Shown in pieces: positions 18,661 through 27,507 of a stretch of DNA of 64,000 nucleotides. Both the position numbers and the translations under genes were made by a program. This DNA is from Roseomonas elaeocarpi (GTDB taxonomy: Bacteria > Pseudomonadota > Alphaproteobacteria > Acetobacterales > Acetobacteraceae): contig NZ_JBHLUN010000003.1 in NCBI RefSeq assembly GCF_042433915.1, positions 67,888 to 131,887 on the forward strand, written 5' to 3'. Below the pieces are notes generated by a model that was given only the letters and a program-made list of their open reading frames with translations, ran no database searches and was not told where the DNA came from. Every line of letters begins with the position of its first letter. Positions within the stretch are counted from its first letter, which is position 1.

Positions 18661-19985
18661 GCATGTCCCTGCCCGCGGCCGGTCCGGTTCACGGACAGGC
18701 CGGCGATGTGGGCCCCGCACGGGCGCAGCCCTGGTGGCGGCAGCTCTGGCCCTGGGTGATGCTGGCGATGGTGGCCGGCGTGGCGCTGGGCTACGCCGCG
18801 CCCGAGGCGGGCACGGCGATGCAGCCGCTCGGCGACGCCTTTATCCGGCTGATCCGCATGCTGATCGCGCCGATCATCTTCTGCACCGTGGTGCACGGCG
18901 TGGCCAGCATGGGCGACATGGCCAAGGTCGGCCGCGTCGCGCTCAAGGCGCTGATCTACTTCGAGGTCGTCACCACCGTCGCGCTGGTGTTCGGGCTGGT
19001 GATGGTGAACCTGACGCATCCGGGCACGGGGATGAACGTGGACGCTTCCACGCTCAACACCGCGGCGCTGGGCAACATCACGCGCCAGACGCATGAGGCG
19101 GGGGTGATCCCCTTCCTGATGAACATCATCCCCAACACGCTGATCGGCGCCTTTGCCGAGGGCAACGTGCTGCAGGTTCTGCTGATCTCGCTGATCGCGG
19201 GCTTCGCGCTCAGCTGGATGGGGCCTGCGGGGCAGCCGCTGGTGCAGCTGGTGGGCACGGTGTCGCAGATGCTGTTCCGCGGCGTGGCGATCGTGATGTG
19301 GGCAGCGCCCATCGGCGCCTTCGGGGCCATCGCCTTCACGGTGGGGCGCTTCGGGGCCACCTCGCTGTGGTCGCTGCTGGCGCTGCTGGGCTGGTTCTAC
19401 GTCACCTGCATCCTGTTCGTGGTGGTGGTGTTCGGGGCGATCAGCGTCTTCTGCGGCTTCAGCCTTTTCCGGCTGATCCGCTACATCCGCGAAGAGCTGC
19501 TGATCGTCTTCGCCACCACCTCCTCGGAAACGGTGCTGCCGCGGCTAATTGCCAAGATGGAGGCGCTGGGCTGCGAGGAGGGCGTGGTCGGCCTCGTGGT
19601 GCCCACCGGCTATTCCTTCAACCTCGACGGCACCTGCCTGTACCTGGCCTTCGCCGCGGTGTTCCTGGCGCAGGCCACCAACACGCCGCTGGGCATCGAG
19701 CAGCAGGTCGGACTGCTGGCGGTGCTGCTGCTGGCCTCCAAGGGTGCGGCGGGCGTGGCGGGCGCCGCCTTCGTGGTGCTGGCGGCGACGCTGTCCTCGG
19801 TGGGGACGATCCCGGTCGCCGCGGTGGGGCTGGTGCTGGGCATCCACCGGCTGATGTCGGAAGGGCTGACGCCCACCAACCTCGTCGGCAACGCCGTCGC
19901 CACCATCGTGGTGGCGAAGTGGGAGGGCTCGCTCGACGAGGCGCGGATGCGCCGCGTGCTGGCGGGCGAGGCCCCGGCGCACTGA
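18657..19985 (+). CDS. dctA: C4-dicarboxylate:cation symporter DctA family
   Basis: 442-residue inner-membrane protein of the dicarboxylate/amino acid:cation symporter (DAACS) family. Signature motifs: TTSSETVLPRLI (re-entrant loop 1), VPTGYSFNLDGTCLYLAFA, and KGAAGVAGAAFVVLAATL (re-entrant loop 2). Takes up succinate, fumarate, malate or related carboxylates with cations. The gene overlaps the upstream amidohydrolase by 4 nt, so the transported substrate may be the hydrolase substrate. A strong hairpin follows. Confidence 0.93.
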   Translation: MSMSLPAAGPVHGQAGDVGPARAQPWWRQLWPWVMLAMVAGVALGYAAPEAGTAMQPLGDAFIRLIRMLIAPIIFCTVVHGVASMGDMAKVGRVALKALIYFEVVTTVALVFGLVMVNLTHPGTGMNVDASTLNTAALGNITRQTHEAGVIPFLMNIIPNTLIGAFAEGNVLQVLLISLIAGFALSWMGPAGQPLVQLVGTVSQMLFRGVAIVMWAAPIGAFGAIAFTVGRFGATSLWSLLALLGWFYVTCILFVVVVFGAISVFCGFSLFRLIRYIREELLIVFATTSSETVLPRLIAKMEALGCEEGVVGLVVPTGYSFNLDGTCLYLAFAAVFLAQATNTPLGIEQQVGLLAVLLLASKGAAGVAGAAFVVLAATLSSVGTIPVAAVGLVLGIHRLMSEGLTPTNLVGNAVATIVVAKWEGSLDEARMRRVLAGEAPAH

Positions 19986-19992
19986 CGGATAC

Positions 19993-20020
19993 CCCGGGCG
20001 GCGGAGCATCGCCGCCCGGG
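19993..20020. terminator. Bidirectional hairpin between dctA and nth
   Basis: 11-bp perfect stem CCCGGGCGGCG / CGCCGCCCGGG with a 6-nt loop, 8 nt after the dctA stop and facing the convergent nth gene. Confidence 0.65.
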
Positions 20021-20046
20021 AATCCCAGGAGGCCCTAAGGGCTGAC

Positions 20047-20805
20047 CTAGATGGCGGGAACCGGCTTCGTGCGCCCCATCTCCCGCGTCTTGCCGGTGGG
20101 GCAAAGGTCCAGCAGCACGCAGCGGCCGCATTGCGGGTTCTGGAAGTGGCACACGCGCTGGCCGTGCAGCATCAGGATCTCGTGGTCGTCGTAGACCTGC
20201 TGCGCGTCCCATTCCTCAGGCAGCATCGCTTCCAGCACGCGGTGTGACGGGCCGACCGCGAGGTTGGCCGGGATCAGGCCCAGCCGAATCGCGACGCGGT
20301 GGTGATGGCTGTCCACCGGCAGGGCGCGCCGCCGCAGCGAGGAGAACGACAGCACCGCGGCGCTGGTCTTGGGACCGACGCCGGTGAGTTCCTCGAGCCA
20401 GGCACGCGCCTCGACGACGCTCATTCCCGCCAGATGGTCCAGCGTCAGGCGTCCCTGGCGCGCGGTGATCTCGCGCAAGGTGCGTTGCAGGGCCGGCGCC
20501 TTGGCTTCCGGCCAGGTGCAGGGCGAGAGCGCCCGCTCCACCTCGGCTACCGGCGCGTCGCGCACGGCTTCCCAATCCGGAAAGGCGGCACGGAGGTTTC
20601 GATAAGCCCGTGCGCTGTCCGCGTTCTTGGTGCGATGGGACAGCAGCGAGGACACCAGCTCATCCAGCGGGTCGAGCGCGTGAAAATAAGCGATGGGGCA
20701 GTTGTAGGCGCGGCACAGCCGCTCGTGCACCTCGATCAGCAGCGCACGTACCTCCGCGCTGGGCGTCAGGTCGTCCCTGCCACGTGGCCGTCGCGCTGTT
20801 GCCAA
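20047..20805 (-). CDS. nth: Endonuclease III family DNA glycosylase/AP lyase
   Basis: 252 residues if started at the TTG at 20805, which has GGAGGAG at ideal spacing; a TTG at 20835 is the alternative. Base-excision repair enzyme of the HhH-GPD superfamily removing oxidised pyrimidines. The helix-hairpin-helix LEELTGVGPKTSAAV contains catalytic Lys146, and VDSHHHRV contains catalytic Asp165. A C-terminal [4Fe-4S] loop C-x6-C-x2-C-x5-C (CHFQNPQCGRCVLLDLC) is intact. The N-terminus is slightly extended relative to E. coli Nth. Convergent with dctA. Confidence 0.88.
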   Translation of the reverse strand: MATARRPRGRDDLTPSAEVRALLIEVHERLCRAYNCPIAYFHALDPLDELVSSLLSHRTKNADSARAYRNLRAAFPDWEAVRDAPVAEVERALSPCTWPEAKAPALQRTLREITARQGRLTLDHLAGMSVVEARAWLEELTGVGPKTSAAVLSFSSLRRRALPVDSHHHRVAIRLGLIPANLAVGPSHRVLEAMLPEEWDAQQVYDDHEILMLHGQRVCHFQNPQCGRCVLLDLCPTGKTREMGRTKPVPAI

Positions 20806-21006
20806 AGCCGTCGTCTCCTCCGGACCGGAACACAACGCCGCAGGTGGCGGAGAGGTTCGCGTCGATCGCGACCGTGGCTGCGGGTCGCATGGTTGCGGCT
20901 TCGCAAGATTGCAGGCCCAGGTCGCTTGTCAGGATCGCACCATGGACCGATCATGACATCCACGACAGGAAGCCGCCGACAAGGCGGCTCGGAGGATCAT
21001 CGTTCC

Positions 21007-21969
21007 ATGCTTCGCATGTTTGGCGCCCTGCTGGCGCTCGCCTGCTCGGTCAGCCCGGTGCTGGCCCAGGAGGCTTACCCCAACAAGCCGATCCGCGTGA
21101 TCGTACCCTTCGCCGCGGGCGGCACCACCGACCTAGTGGCGCGGCTGGTGGGGCAGAAGATGAGCGAGAAGCTGGGCCAGCCGCTGGTGATGGACAACCG
21201 CGCCGGCGCCGGCGGCAACATCGGCTCCGACGCCTGCGCCAAGGCGCCAGGCGATGGCTACACGATCTGCATGGGCACCATCAGCTCCCACGCCATCAAT
21301 GCCAGCATCTATCCCAAGATGCCCTTCGACAACCTGCGCGACTTCGCGCCGGTCGCGCTGCTGGGCTCGCAGCCCAACATGCTGGTGGTGGCGATGAACG
21401 TGCCGGCCGCGAACGTGACCGAGCTGGTGGCCCTGATGAAGGCCAAGCCCGGCTTCTATAACTACGGCTCCTCGGGCGTCGGCACCTCGATCCACCTGGC
21501 GGGCGAGCTGTTCACGCAGATGACCGGTACCGAGGCGGTACACGTGCCCTACCGTTCCTCGGGCCAGATCATGACCGATATGCTGGCCGGGCAGCTACCC
21601 ATGGCTTTCGATAACTTCTCCTCCGGCTGGCCGCACGTGCGCGACGGGCGGCTGCGGGCGATCGGCGTCGGCTCGCGTGAGCGCATGGCGGTGGCGCCCG
21701 ACGTGCCGACCATTGCCGAAACGCTACCGGGCTTCGAATCCCTCAGCTGGCACGGGCTCTTCGCCCCCGCCGCCACGCCGCCCGCGATCGTGGACCGGCT
21801 GAACGCCGAGGCACGCGCCGCGCTGGCGACGCCGGAGGTTCAGGCGCGCTTCCGGGAACTGGGCATCACCGCTGGGACCTACACGCCGGTGGAGTTCCGC
21901 GGCTTCGTGGCCAGCGAAACGCAGCGCTGGGGCGACGTCGCGCGAAAGGCCAACGTCCGGGCGGAGTAG
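21007..21969 (+). CDS. Tripartite tricarboxylate transporter substrate-binding protein (Bug family)
   Basis: 320 residues from the ATG at 21007, with GGAGG upstream; the much longer open frame back to 20299 is antisense to nth and rejected. Sec signal peptide MLRMFGALLALACSVSPVLAQ, then the Bug/TctC fold: YPNKPIRVIVPFAAGGTTD, NRAGAGGNIGSDACAKAPGDGYT, YGSSGVGTSIHLAGELF, VPTIAETLPGFES. Binds small carboxylates in the periplasm. No TctA/TctB membrane partners are nearby, as is typical of the many orphan Bug proteins in this type of organism. Confidence 0.93.
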   Translation: MLRMFGALLALACSVSPVLAQEAYPNKPIRVIVPFAAGGTTDLVARLVGQKMSEKLGQPLVMDNRAGAGGNIGSDACAKAPGDGYTICMGTISSHAINASIYPKMPFDNLRDFAPVALLGSQPNMLVVAMNVPAANVTELVALMKAKPGFYNYGSSGVGTSIHLAGELFTQMTGTEAVHVPYRSSGQIMTDMLAGQLPMAFDNFSSGWPHVRDGRLRAIGVGSRERMAVAPDVPTIAETLPGFESLSWHGLFAPAATPPAIVDRLNAEARAALATPEVQARFRELGITAGTYTPVEFRGFVASETQRWGDVARKANVRAE

Positions 21970-21981
21970 CCGGCCGACATC

Positions 21982-22008
21982 CCCTCCCCCAAACATACCG
22001 GGGGAGGG
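21982..22008. terminator. Hairpin between convergent Bug and rhodanese genes
   Basis: 9-bp perfect stem CCCTCCCCC / GGGGGAGGG with a 9-nt loop, 12 nt after the Bug gene stop and followed by TT. Confidence 0.6.
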
Positions 22009-22050
22009 TTCAGGCGGGGCGGCGTTTCGCCCGCCCTGGGCGGCGGTGGC

Positions 22051-22464
22051 TCAGCGCTGGCGCCAGGGAAGGCCCTCGGCCTTCCAGCCCGCAACCTTGC
22101 CGCGGTGGCCCTCGGCGTCCGGCGGTCCCTCGAAGCCATCGGCCACGTTGAAGGCCTTCGGATAGCCCGCCGCCTGGGCCGCCTGCGCCGCCGCAAGCGA
22201 ACGGGCACCGGAGCGGCACAGGAAGTAGAGCGGGGTTTCCGCCGTGGCGCCGGCCCGGTGCAGGTGGTCGGTGAAGGACCCGTTCACCTGCATGGAGGGG
22301 TACAACTGCCAGGGGATCAGCGCGGGCTGCTTGCCGGCCTCGCCAAGGTCGGGCAGGCCGACGAAATTCCATTCGGCGTCGGTACGCACATCCACGAGAA
22401 GGGCCTTGGGGTCCGACTTCAGCGCTTCCCAGGCGGCGCTCGGCGCCACGTCCTCGACCGGCAT
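22051..22464 (-). CDS. Rhodanese-like domain protein
   Basis: About 137 residues if started at the ATG 22464 (MPVEDVAPSAAW, GGGAG nine bases upstream); GTG 22542 and ATG 22524/22473 are in-frame alternatives. Single rhodanese domain: the active-site loop CRSGARS supplies the persulfide-carrying Cys, preceded by ALLVDVRTDAEW. A sulfurtransferase or sulfur-carrier role is known for the family; partner unknown. Divergent from an MFS transporter. Confidence 0.85.
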   Translation of the reverse strand: MPVEDVAPSAAWEALKSDPKALLVDVRTDAEWNFVGLPDLGEAGKQPALIPWQLYPSMQVNGSFTDHLHRAGATAETPLYFLCRSGARSLAAAQAAQAAGYPKAFNVADGFEGPPDAEGHRGKVAGWKAEGLPWRQR

Positions 22465-22547
22465 CTCTCTCATCTCCCAAGCGGGTTTCCCTGTTACTTG
22501 GGGCGCGGCAGCGGCGGCGTCCATCCCGCCGGCGGTGATCACGCGGC

Positions 22548-23822
22548 ATGGGGAAGGGCTATGCCGCCGCGACCGTGCGGTTTACCGCGGAGGTGATGCA
22601 GCACGACACGGCCAGCCCGCCCACTCACCCACCCGCCTCCGGCGGCGCGGCGGCGCGGGATCCGGGCGCGGCGAACCGGCGGCGGCTGCCGGTGCTGGCG
22701 GCGGCTTCCTTCGCGACCTCGACCCAGATCTTCGTGGTGGCCGGGCTGCTCCGGGAAATGGCGACGGACCTCGACGTGCCGGTGTCGCAGGCCGGCCAGG
22801 TGGCAACTGCGCTGGCGATGGCCTTCGGGCTGACGGCGCCCTTCGTGGCGGCGCTGACGGCTCCCTGGCCGCGCCGGCGGCTGCTGACTTCGGCTCTGCT
22901 GCTCCTGGCGCTGCTCAACCTGGCGATCGTGTTCAGCGGGAGCTTTCCCACCCTGCTCGGCCTGCGGGTGCTGTGCGGCATCGCCGCGGCAGCGGTGGTG
23001 CCGACGGCGGCCGCCACGGCCGCGGCGCTGGTGCCGCCCGAGGAGCGCGGGCGGGCCATCGCCACGGTGGTGGCAGGCAGCACGGCGGCGCTGCTGTTCG
23101 GCGTGCCCATGGGCTCGGTGGCCGGCGCCGTGTTCGGCTGGCGCGGCGCCTTCGGGCTGGCGGCGGTGCTGTCGCTCCTGGGCGCGGTCGCGATCCGGCT
23201 GGTGCTGCCGGAGGTGCCGGGCGAACGCTCGGGCCTGCGGGGTCTGCGGCTGTTGCGGTCTCCGGGCGTCGGGCGGACCGTGGCGGTAACCTTTCTGGGC
23301 TTCGGCGCCAGCTTCTGCCTCAGCGCCTTCATCGGCCCGGCGGTGAACCGGGTGAGCGGCCTCGTCGGCAGCCAGGTGGCGATCATGCAGTCCCTGGCGG
23401 GACTGGCCTCGCTCGTGGGGCTGCCGGTGGGCGCCTGGATGGCAGGCCGATCCGGCATCCGGGGCGCCTGGGTGCTGACGGGGCTGATGGCGCTGTCGTC
23501 CTCTGGCCATGCGCTGCTGCTGGCCGGGGCTGCGGACGGTACGGGCCTGGCGATCCCGTTGCAGGGACTGGCGATCCTCGTGTCCGGCGGCTGCGCCTTC
23601 GCGCTGTCGCCGCTGCTGCAAACGCATCTTGTTTCGCTAGTCCCGGACGGGCGCGGCGTGGTGCTGGCCGCGAACTCCTCGGCCATGTTTCTGGGGCAGG
23701 CGGGCGGCGCGCTGGTGGCCGGCGCCGCGCTAGGATGTCTCAGCCTGCCAGGATTGGGCGTGGCCGGCGCCACGCTCGCCGGCCTGGCCACCATCGTGGG
23801 GCTGACGCTGCGGCGGCACTGA
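22548..23822 (+). CDS. MFS transporter, DHA1-like efflux type
   Basis: Up to 424 residues, with about 12 transmembrane segments. In-frame starts at GTG 22593 and ATG 22596 are possible, since a GGAGG sits just before them. The PEERGRAIATVVAGSTAALLFGVPMGSVAG region (motif C-like in helix 5) and general pattern match the AraJ/YdhP-like DHA1 group that exports drugs or sugars/metabolites. Substrate unknown. Divergent from the rhodanese gene; a short GGCGGC/GCCGCC hairpin follows at 23824-23838. Confidence 0.85.
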   Translation: MGKGYAAATVRFTAEVMQHDTASPPTHPPASGGAAARDPGAANRRRLPVLAAASFATSTQIFVVAGLLREMATDLDVPVSQAGQVATALAMAFGLTAPFVAALTAPWPRRRLLTSALLLLALLNLAIVFSGSFPTLLGLRVLCGIAAAAVVPTAAATAAALVPPEERGRAIATVVAGSTAALLFGVPMGSVAGAVFGWRGAFGLAAVLSLLGAVAIRLVLPEVPGERSGLRGLRLLRSPGVGRTVAVTFLGFGASFCLSAFIGPAVNRVSGLVGSQVAIMQSLAGLASLVGLPVGAWMAGRSGIRGAWVLTGLMALSSSGHALLLAGAADGTGLAIPLQGLAILVSGGCAFALSPLLQTHLVSLVPDGRGVVLAANSSAMFLGQAGGALVAGAALGCLSLPGLGVAGATLAGLATIVGLTLRRH

Positions 23823-23864
23823 GGCGGCGATGCCGCCGCCCTGGTGCCACCCGCCTGCATCGCC

Positions 23865-24896
23865 TCAGGTCAGCGGCATCCGCTCGGCCTGCGGCGGCAG
23901 GAACCGGCCGTCGTAGAGTTCCTCGGCCGCGGGAACGCGCGCCAGCGCGAAGCCGTCCGACACGGCCCTGATGGTTTCCACCAGCCGGGCGGGTTCGACG
24001 TCGCCCAGCCCGCGGGCGCGGGTGGCCGGCGAAAGGAGCTGGTGCTGACCGACCCATTGCAGGCGCTCGGTTTCGAGCGGGATGTCGGCCAGGTTGTTAT
24101 AGGTCCTGAGAACCCGGCAGGCGGCGGCGGGATCGGCGATCGCCTCGCGCCAGCCGCGCACCGCGGCGCGCACGAAGGCCCGCACCGCCTCGGGATTGTC
24201 ACGCAGGATCGCCTTGCCGGCGAGCAGGGCGTTGCCGTAGCAGTTCAGGCCGTAATCCGCGTAGTAAAGGAAGCTGACGTCTTCCAGCTTCGTGCCATTG
24301 GCCTTGATGTTGAACCAGGTGGTGTAGTCGAAGCCGGTCACCGCCTGCACCTGTCGCGTCAGCAGCATCTGGTCGCGCAGCTGCGGCGTCAGCTGCTGCG
24401 GCTTCACCTGTGCCGGGTCCACGCCGTTGATCTTGAGGAAGGCGGGGAACATGCGCGAGGGCGCATCGGAGGCGCCGTTGCCGATCGTCTTGCCCGACAG
24501 ATCCGCCGGGGTCTTGATCCCGGCACTTCGCAGGCTGATGACGGCCTGCGGCGAGCGGTTCTGCAGGATGAACACCGCCTTCGGTGCGGCCTCGGGCTGG
24601 CGCACCGTGAATTCCAGCAGGGTCGAGAGATCCCCGACGCCGACGTCGTAGGTGCCGGACGCGACGCGCGAGATCGCGTCACCGGAGCCGTTCGACGGAT
24701 CGATCTGCACGTTCAGCCCCGCGTCGCGGAAGTAGCCGCGATCCAGCGCGAAGTAGTAGGGCGCCGTGCTGCCATCCACGGCGAAGTTCAGCACGAGGCG
24801 CAACCTCGTCGGCGTTTGCGCCCGCACCACGGCGGGGGCGGCCAGCGCGCCCAGGACCATGAGGCCGCGACGCGACCATGCGCGATTTTTGATCAA
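23865..24896 (-). CDS. ABC transporter substrate-binding protein, NMT1/THI5-like (SsuA/TauA family)
   Basis: 343 residues from a TTG at 24896, which has AGGAG eight bases upstream; the frame stays open to 25232 but overlaps the neighbouring oxidoreductase gene. N-terminus NRAWSRRGLMVLGALAAP is a signal peptide of possible Tat type. The mature part is NMT1-like: LVLNFAVDGSTAPYYFALDRGYF, VASGTYDVGVGDLSTLLEF, GKTIGNGASDAPSRMFPAFLKINGVD. Probably works with the ATPase and permease at 26671-28339, from which it is separated by a flavin oxidoreductase. Ligand could be a sulfonate, thiamine precursor, or aromatic compound; not decided by sequence. Confidence 0.87.
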   Translation of the reverse strand: MIKNRAWSRRGLMVLGALAAPAVVRAQTPTRLRLVLNFAVDGSTAPYYFALDRGYFRDAGLNVQIDPSNGSGDAISRVASGTYDVGVGDLSTLLEFTVRQPEAAPKAVFILQNRSPQAVISLRSAGIKTPADLSGKTIGNGASDAPSRMFPAFLKINGVDPAQVKPQQLTPQLRDQMLLTRQVQAVTGFDYTTWFNIKANGTKLEDVSFLYYADYGLNCYGNALLAGKAILRDNPEAVRAFVRAAVRGWREAIADPAAACRVLRTYNNLADIPLETERLQWVGQHQLLSPATRARGLGDVEPARLVETIRAVSDGFALARVPAAEELYDGRFLPPQAERMPLT

Positions 24897-25125
24897 GCCT
24901 GTTACTCCTGGTGTCGGTCTGGTGGCGCCCGGGGCTACGTTGCCGGGCCATATTCCTTGGAAAGCCGTCGTGGCGTTCGCGGCCGGAGCTGCCCGGCCGC
25001 GATGGACACCACGTCGGATGCGCTGTTTCACGGGCAGGTCCATGGGGCCATCGGGTTGGCGGCGCGCCTTTGGAACCTGCGCCCGCGGAGCGCCGGCCCG
25101 GACCGGGCCCCTCGTCCGGCTGCTC

Positions 25126-26277
25126 TCAATCCTGGCCCAGCGCCCGCACGTCCTCGCGCCGCTGCAGCCACCACGCGTAGGGACGCGGCAGCAGCTCGTG
25201 CGGCTTGGAAACGCCGAGCGACGCGGCGGCATGAACCGGCCAGTTCGGGTTCCACAGCATTTCCCGGCCCAGCGCCACGAGGTCGCACTGCCCGGCCTGG
25301 AGGTAGCCCTCGGCCTGCTGCGCCTCGGTGATCAGGCCGACCGCCATGGTGGGGATGCCGGTTTCGCGCCGGATGTGCTCGGCGAAGGGAACGTGGTAGC
25401 CGGGCACGCGCGGCACCAGATGCAGCGTCAGCGGCCCCTCGATGCCGCCGGAGGAACAGTCCAGCACGTCCACGCCGCGTTGCCGGAGCTCGCCGGCCAG
25501 CACGGTGGTGTCCTCCAGGCTCCAGATGCCGCCGCGGCCATCAACGCAGGAGGCGCGGAAGAACAGCGGCAGTTCCTTCGGCCAGGCTTCGCGCACTGCC
25601 TCGATGAGCTCCAGCCCGAAGCGCATGCGGCCCTGTATGTCGCCGCCGTAGCCGTCGGTGCGATGATTGGTGATCGGGGACAGGAACTGCTGGATGATGT
25701 AGCCGTGCGCACCGTGGATCTCACAGATCTCGAAGCCCGCATCGACGGTGCGCTTCGCGGCTTCGACGTGCAGCGCGATGACGTTGCGGATATCGTCGGC
25801 ATCCATCTCCTTGGGCGGCAGCGCGCCTTCGCGGAAGGGAATCGGGCTCGGCGCCAGGCCGGACCAGGGCGCGCGGCCGTTGCGGGCATCCTCCTCGTTC
25901 AGGGAGGCGAAGCCGTCCCAGGGGGCGCGGGTCGCGACCTTGCGGCCCGCATGGCCGAGCTGCATGGCCGGCGCGGCGCCCTGGGCACGGATGAAGTCGG
26001 TCACCCGGCGCCAGGCCTTCGCCTGCGCGTCGGTGTAGATGCCTGGGCAGTCGTAGGTCTTGCGCGAGCGCTGTGAAACCGAGGTTTCCTCGCAGAACAC
26101 GATGCCGGCGCCGCCCATCGCGAACTTGCCGAGATGCACGAGATGCCAGTCGGTGGGCGCGCCGTCGACCGATGAATACTGCGACATCGGCGACACGGCG
26201 ATCCGGTTGCGGATCGTCAGTTCGCGGATCGTCATGGGCGTGAAGAGAAGCGGGGTGATCGGAACGCGATCGGTCAT
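25126..26277 (-). CDS. NADH:flavin oxidoreductase / Old Yellow Enzyme (YqjM-like)
   Basis: 383 residues; AGGA precedes the ATG. FMN-dependent ene-reductase of the class III (YqjM/NamA-like) group, with QLGHAGRK at 106-113 and the substrate-binding His188, His191 and Tyr193 in HGAHGY followed by IIQQFLSPITNHRTDGYGG. The FMN-contacting Cys typical of YqjM is replaced by Ser32 (VSPMSQYSS). Lies between the components of an NMT1-type importer, so its substrate may be the imported compound. Divergent from the ABC ATPase gene. Confidence 0.92.
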   Translation of the reverse strand: MTDRVPITPLLFTPMTIRELTIRNRIAVSPMSQYSSVDGAPTDWHLVHLGKFAMGGAGIVFCEETSVSQRSRKTYDCPGIYTDAQAKAWRRVTDFIRAQGAAPAMQLGHAGRKVATRAPWDGFASLNEEDARNGRAPWSGLAPSPIPFREGALPPKEMDADDIRNVIALHVEAAKRTVDAGFEICEIHGAHGYIIQQFLSPITNHRTDGYGGDIQGRMRFGLELIEAVREAWPKELPLFFRASCVDGRGGIWSLEDTTVLAGELRQRGVDVLDCSSGGIEGPLTLHLVPRVPGYHVPFAEHIRRETGIPTMAVGLITEAQQAEGYLQAGQCDLVALGREMLWNPNWPVHAAASLGVSKPHELLPRPYAWWLQRREDVRALGQD

Positions 26278-26670
26278 GGCCGTCCTGTTGCTGCGAAAGG
26301 TTCCGGCCGGGTGCCGGGCGTGCTGGGGCCGGAGCGTGATGGCGGCCGCCGCGCGACGAGGGTTGGTTGCCGGTCAGCGCGGTATAACGACGTCATACCG
26401 GCCCAACCACCGGCTCGATCGGGCAGATTGCGTGCCTCAGGGCCTTCAGGCGGCGCAGAAAGCCGATTTTTTGAGCAGCTGGTCAGGATCGTGGCGGTAA
26501 AATAGGGAGCTATCCCCTGAGCAGGAGGCTTCTCGCGGAGCCTCGGTCTTGGCACGAAGCCGGGGAAAGCGTTCCGACCGGAAGCTGGCTGCGTGTGCTG
26601 TCTCCGCACGCGGCCGATGTTTCTCCGCATCGAACCACCATCCGCCTCGCCGGCCAGCCAGGGAGAAAGC
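26278..26670. promoter_or_regulatory. Divergent control region with palindrome, OYE / ABC ATPase
   Basis: 393-bp intergenic region without a supported gene. It contains the near-perfect 19-bp palindrome GGTATAACGACGTCATACC at 26381-26399, flanked by GGTTGG (26361-26366) and CCAACC (26403-26408). Position between divergent genes suggests an operator that co-controls oxidoreductase and importer. No regulator gene is adjacent. Confidence 0.45.
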
Positions 26671-27507
26671 ATGAGTACGTCCGGGAGCAGCTATGAACCC
26701 GCCTTCGTGGAGATCGACGGCGTGGCCATGCGCTACGGCGGCGCGGACGGCACGCTGGCGCTGCGCGATTGCACGCTCAGCGTCGCCCGGGGCGAGTTCG
26801 TCGCGGTGGTCGGGCCGTCGGGCTGCGGCAAGTCGACGCTGATGCGGCTGGTCACCGGGCTCTGGCCGGCCTCGGCCGGGAACGTGGTGGTGGCGGGGCG
26901 CGAGGTGGCAGGGCCGCTGTCGGTGGCGGGCATGGCCTTCCAGAACCCGACGCTGCTGCCCTGGCGCACGATCCTGGACAACGTGATGCTGCCGCTCGAG
27001 GTGGTGGAGCCGCACCGGCGGCGGCTGCGGCGGGAGCGCGAGGCCTATCGCGAGAAGGCGCGGCAACTGCTGCGGATCGTGGGGCTGGACGGTTTCGAGG
27101 CGCGCTTCCCCTGGCAGCTCTCGGGCGGGATGCAGCAGCGCGCCAGCCTGTGCCGGGCGCTGGTGCACGATCCACAGCTGCTGATGCTCGACGAACCCTT
27201 CGGCGCACTGGACGTCTTCACGCGTGAGGAGCTGTGGACCGAGCTCCAGACCGCCTGCGCCACGCTGAAGCCCACGGTGATCCTGGTGACGCACGACCTG
27301 CGCGAAGCGGTGTTCCTGGCGGACCGCATCCTGGTGATGTCGGCCAGACCTGGCCGCATCGTGGCGGAACGGCGGGTGCCCTTCGGACGGCCGCGCACGC
27401 TGGACGACCTCTACACCGCGCCCGTGCAGGCCTTGGTGCACGAGCTGCGCGAGCACATCAGCGCCGCCCGTCGCGGCGAAGTTCTGGAGGCGCCCCATGC
27501 CGCGTGA
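26671..27507 (+). CDS. ABC transporter ATP-binding protein (TauB/SsuB/NrtD family)
   Basis: 278 residues from the ATG at 26671 with GGGAGAAAG upstream. Complete nucleotide-binding domain: Walker A GPSGCGKST, Q-loop FQNPTLLPW, signature LSGGMQQR, Walker B LLMLDEPFGALD and H-loop VTHD. Cytoplasmic energiser of the importer; overlaps the permease gene by 11 nt. The likely periplasmic partner is the NMT1-type protein at 23865-24896. Confidence 0.93.
   Translation: MSTSGSSYEPAFVEIDGVAMRYGGADGTLALRDCTLSVARGEFVAVVGPSGCGKSTLMRLVTGLWPASAGNVVVAGREVAGPLSVAGMAFQNPTLLPWRTILDNVMLPLEVVEPHRRRLRREREAYREKARQLLRIVGLDGFEARFPWQLSGGMQQRASLCRALVHDPQLLMLDEPFGALDVFTREELWTELQTACATLKPTVILVTHDLREAVFLADRILVMSARPGRIVAERRVPFGRPRTLDDLYTAPVQALVHELREHISAARRGEVLEAPHAA

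Noticed and set aside
20299..21006. N-terminal 236 codons of the open frame leading into the Bug protein
   Set aside because: Antisense to endonuclease III; the signal peptide and ribosome binding site place the true start at 21007.
22244..23971. 575-codon plus-strand frame over the MFS gene
   Set aside because: Out-of-frame shadow with Gly/Arg/Ala-rich translation; the 22548-23822 frame has clear membrane segments.
24897..25125. Possible TPP riboswitch ahead of the NMT1-like binding protein
   Set aside because: Looked for the conserved CTGAGA and ACCTGA-type elements on the minus strand; none is present, so a thiamine-precursor assignment has no support.
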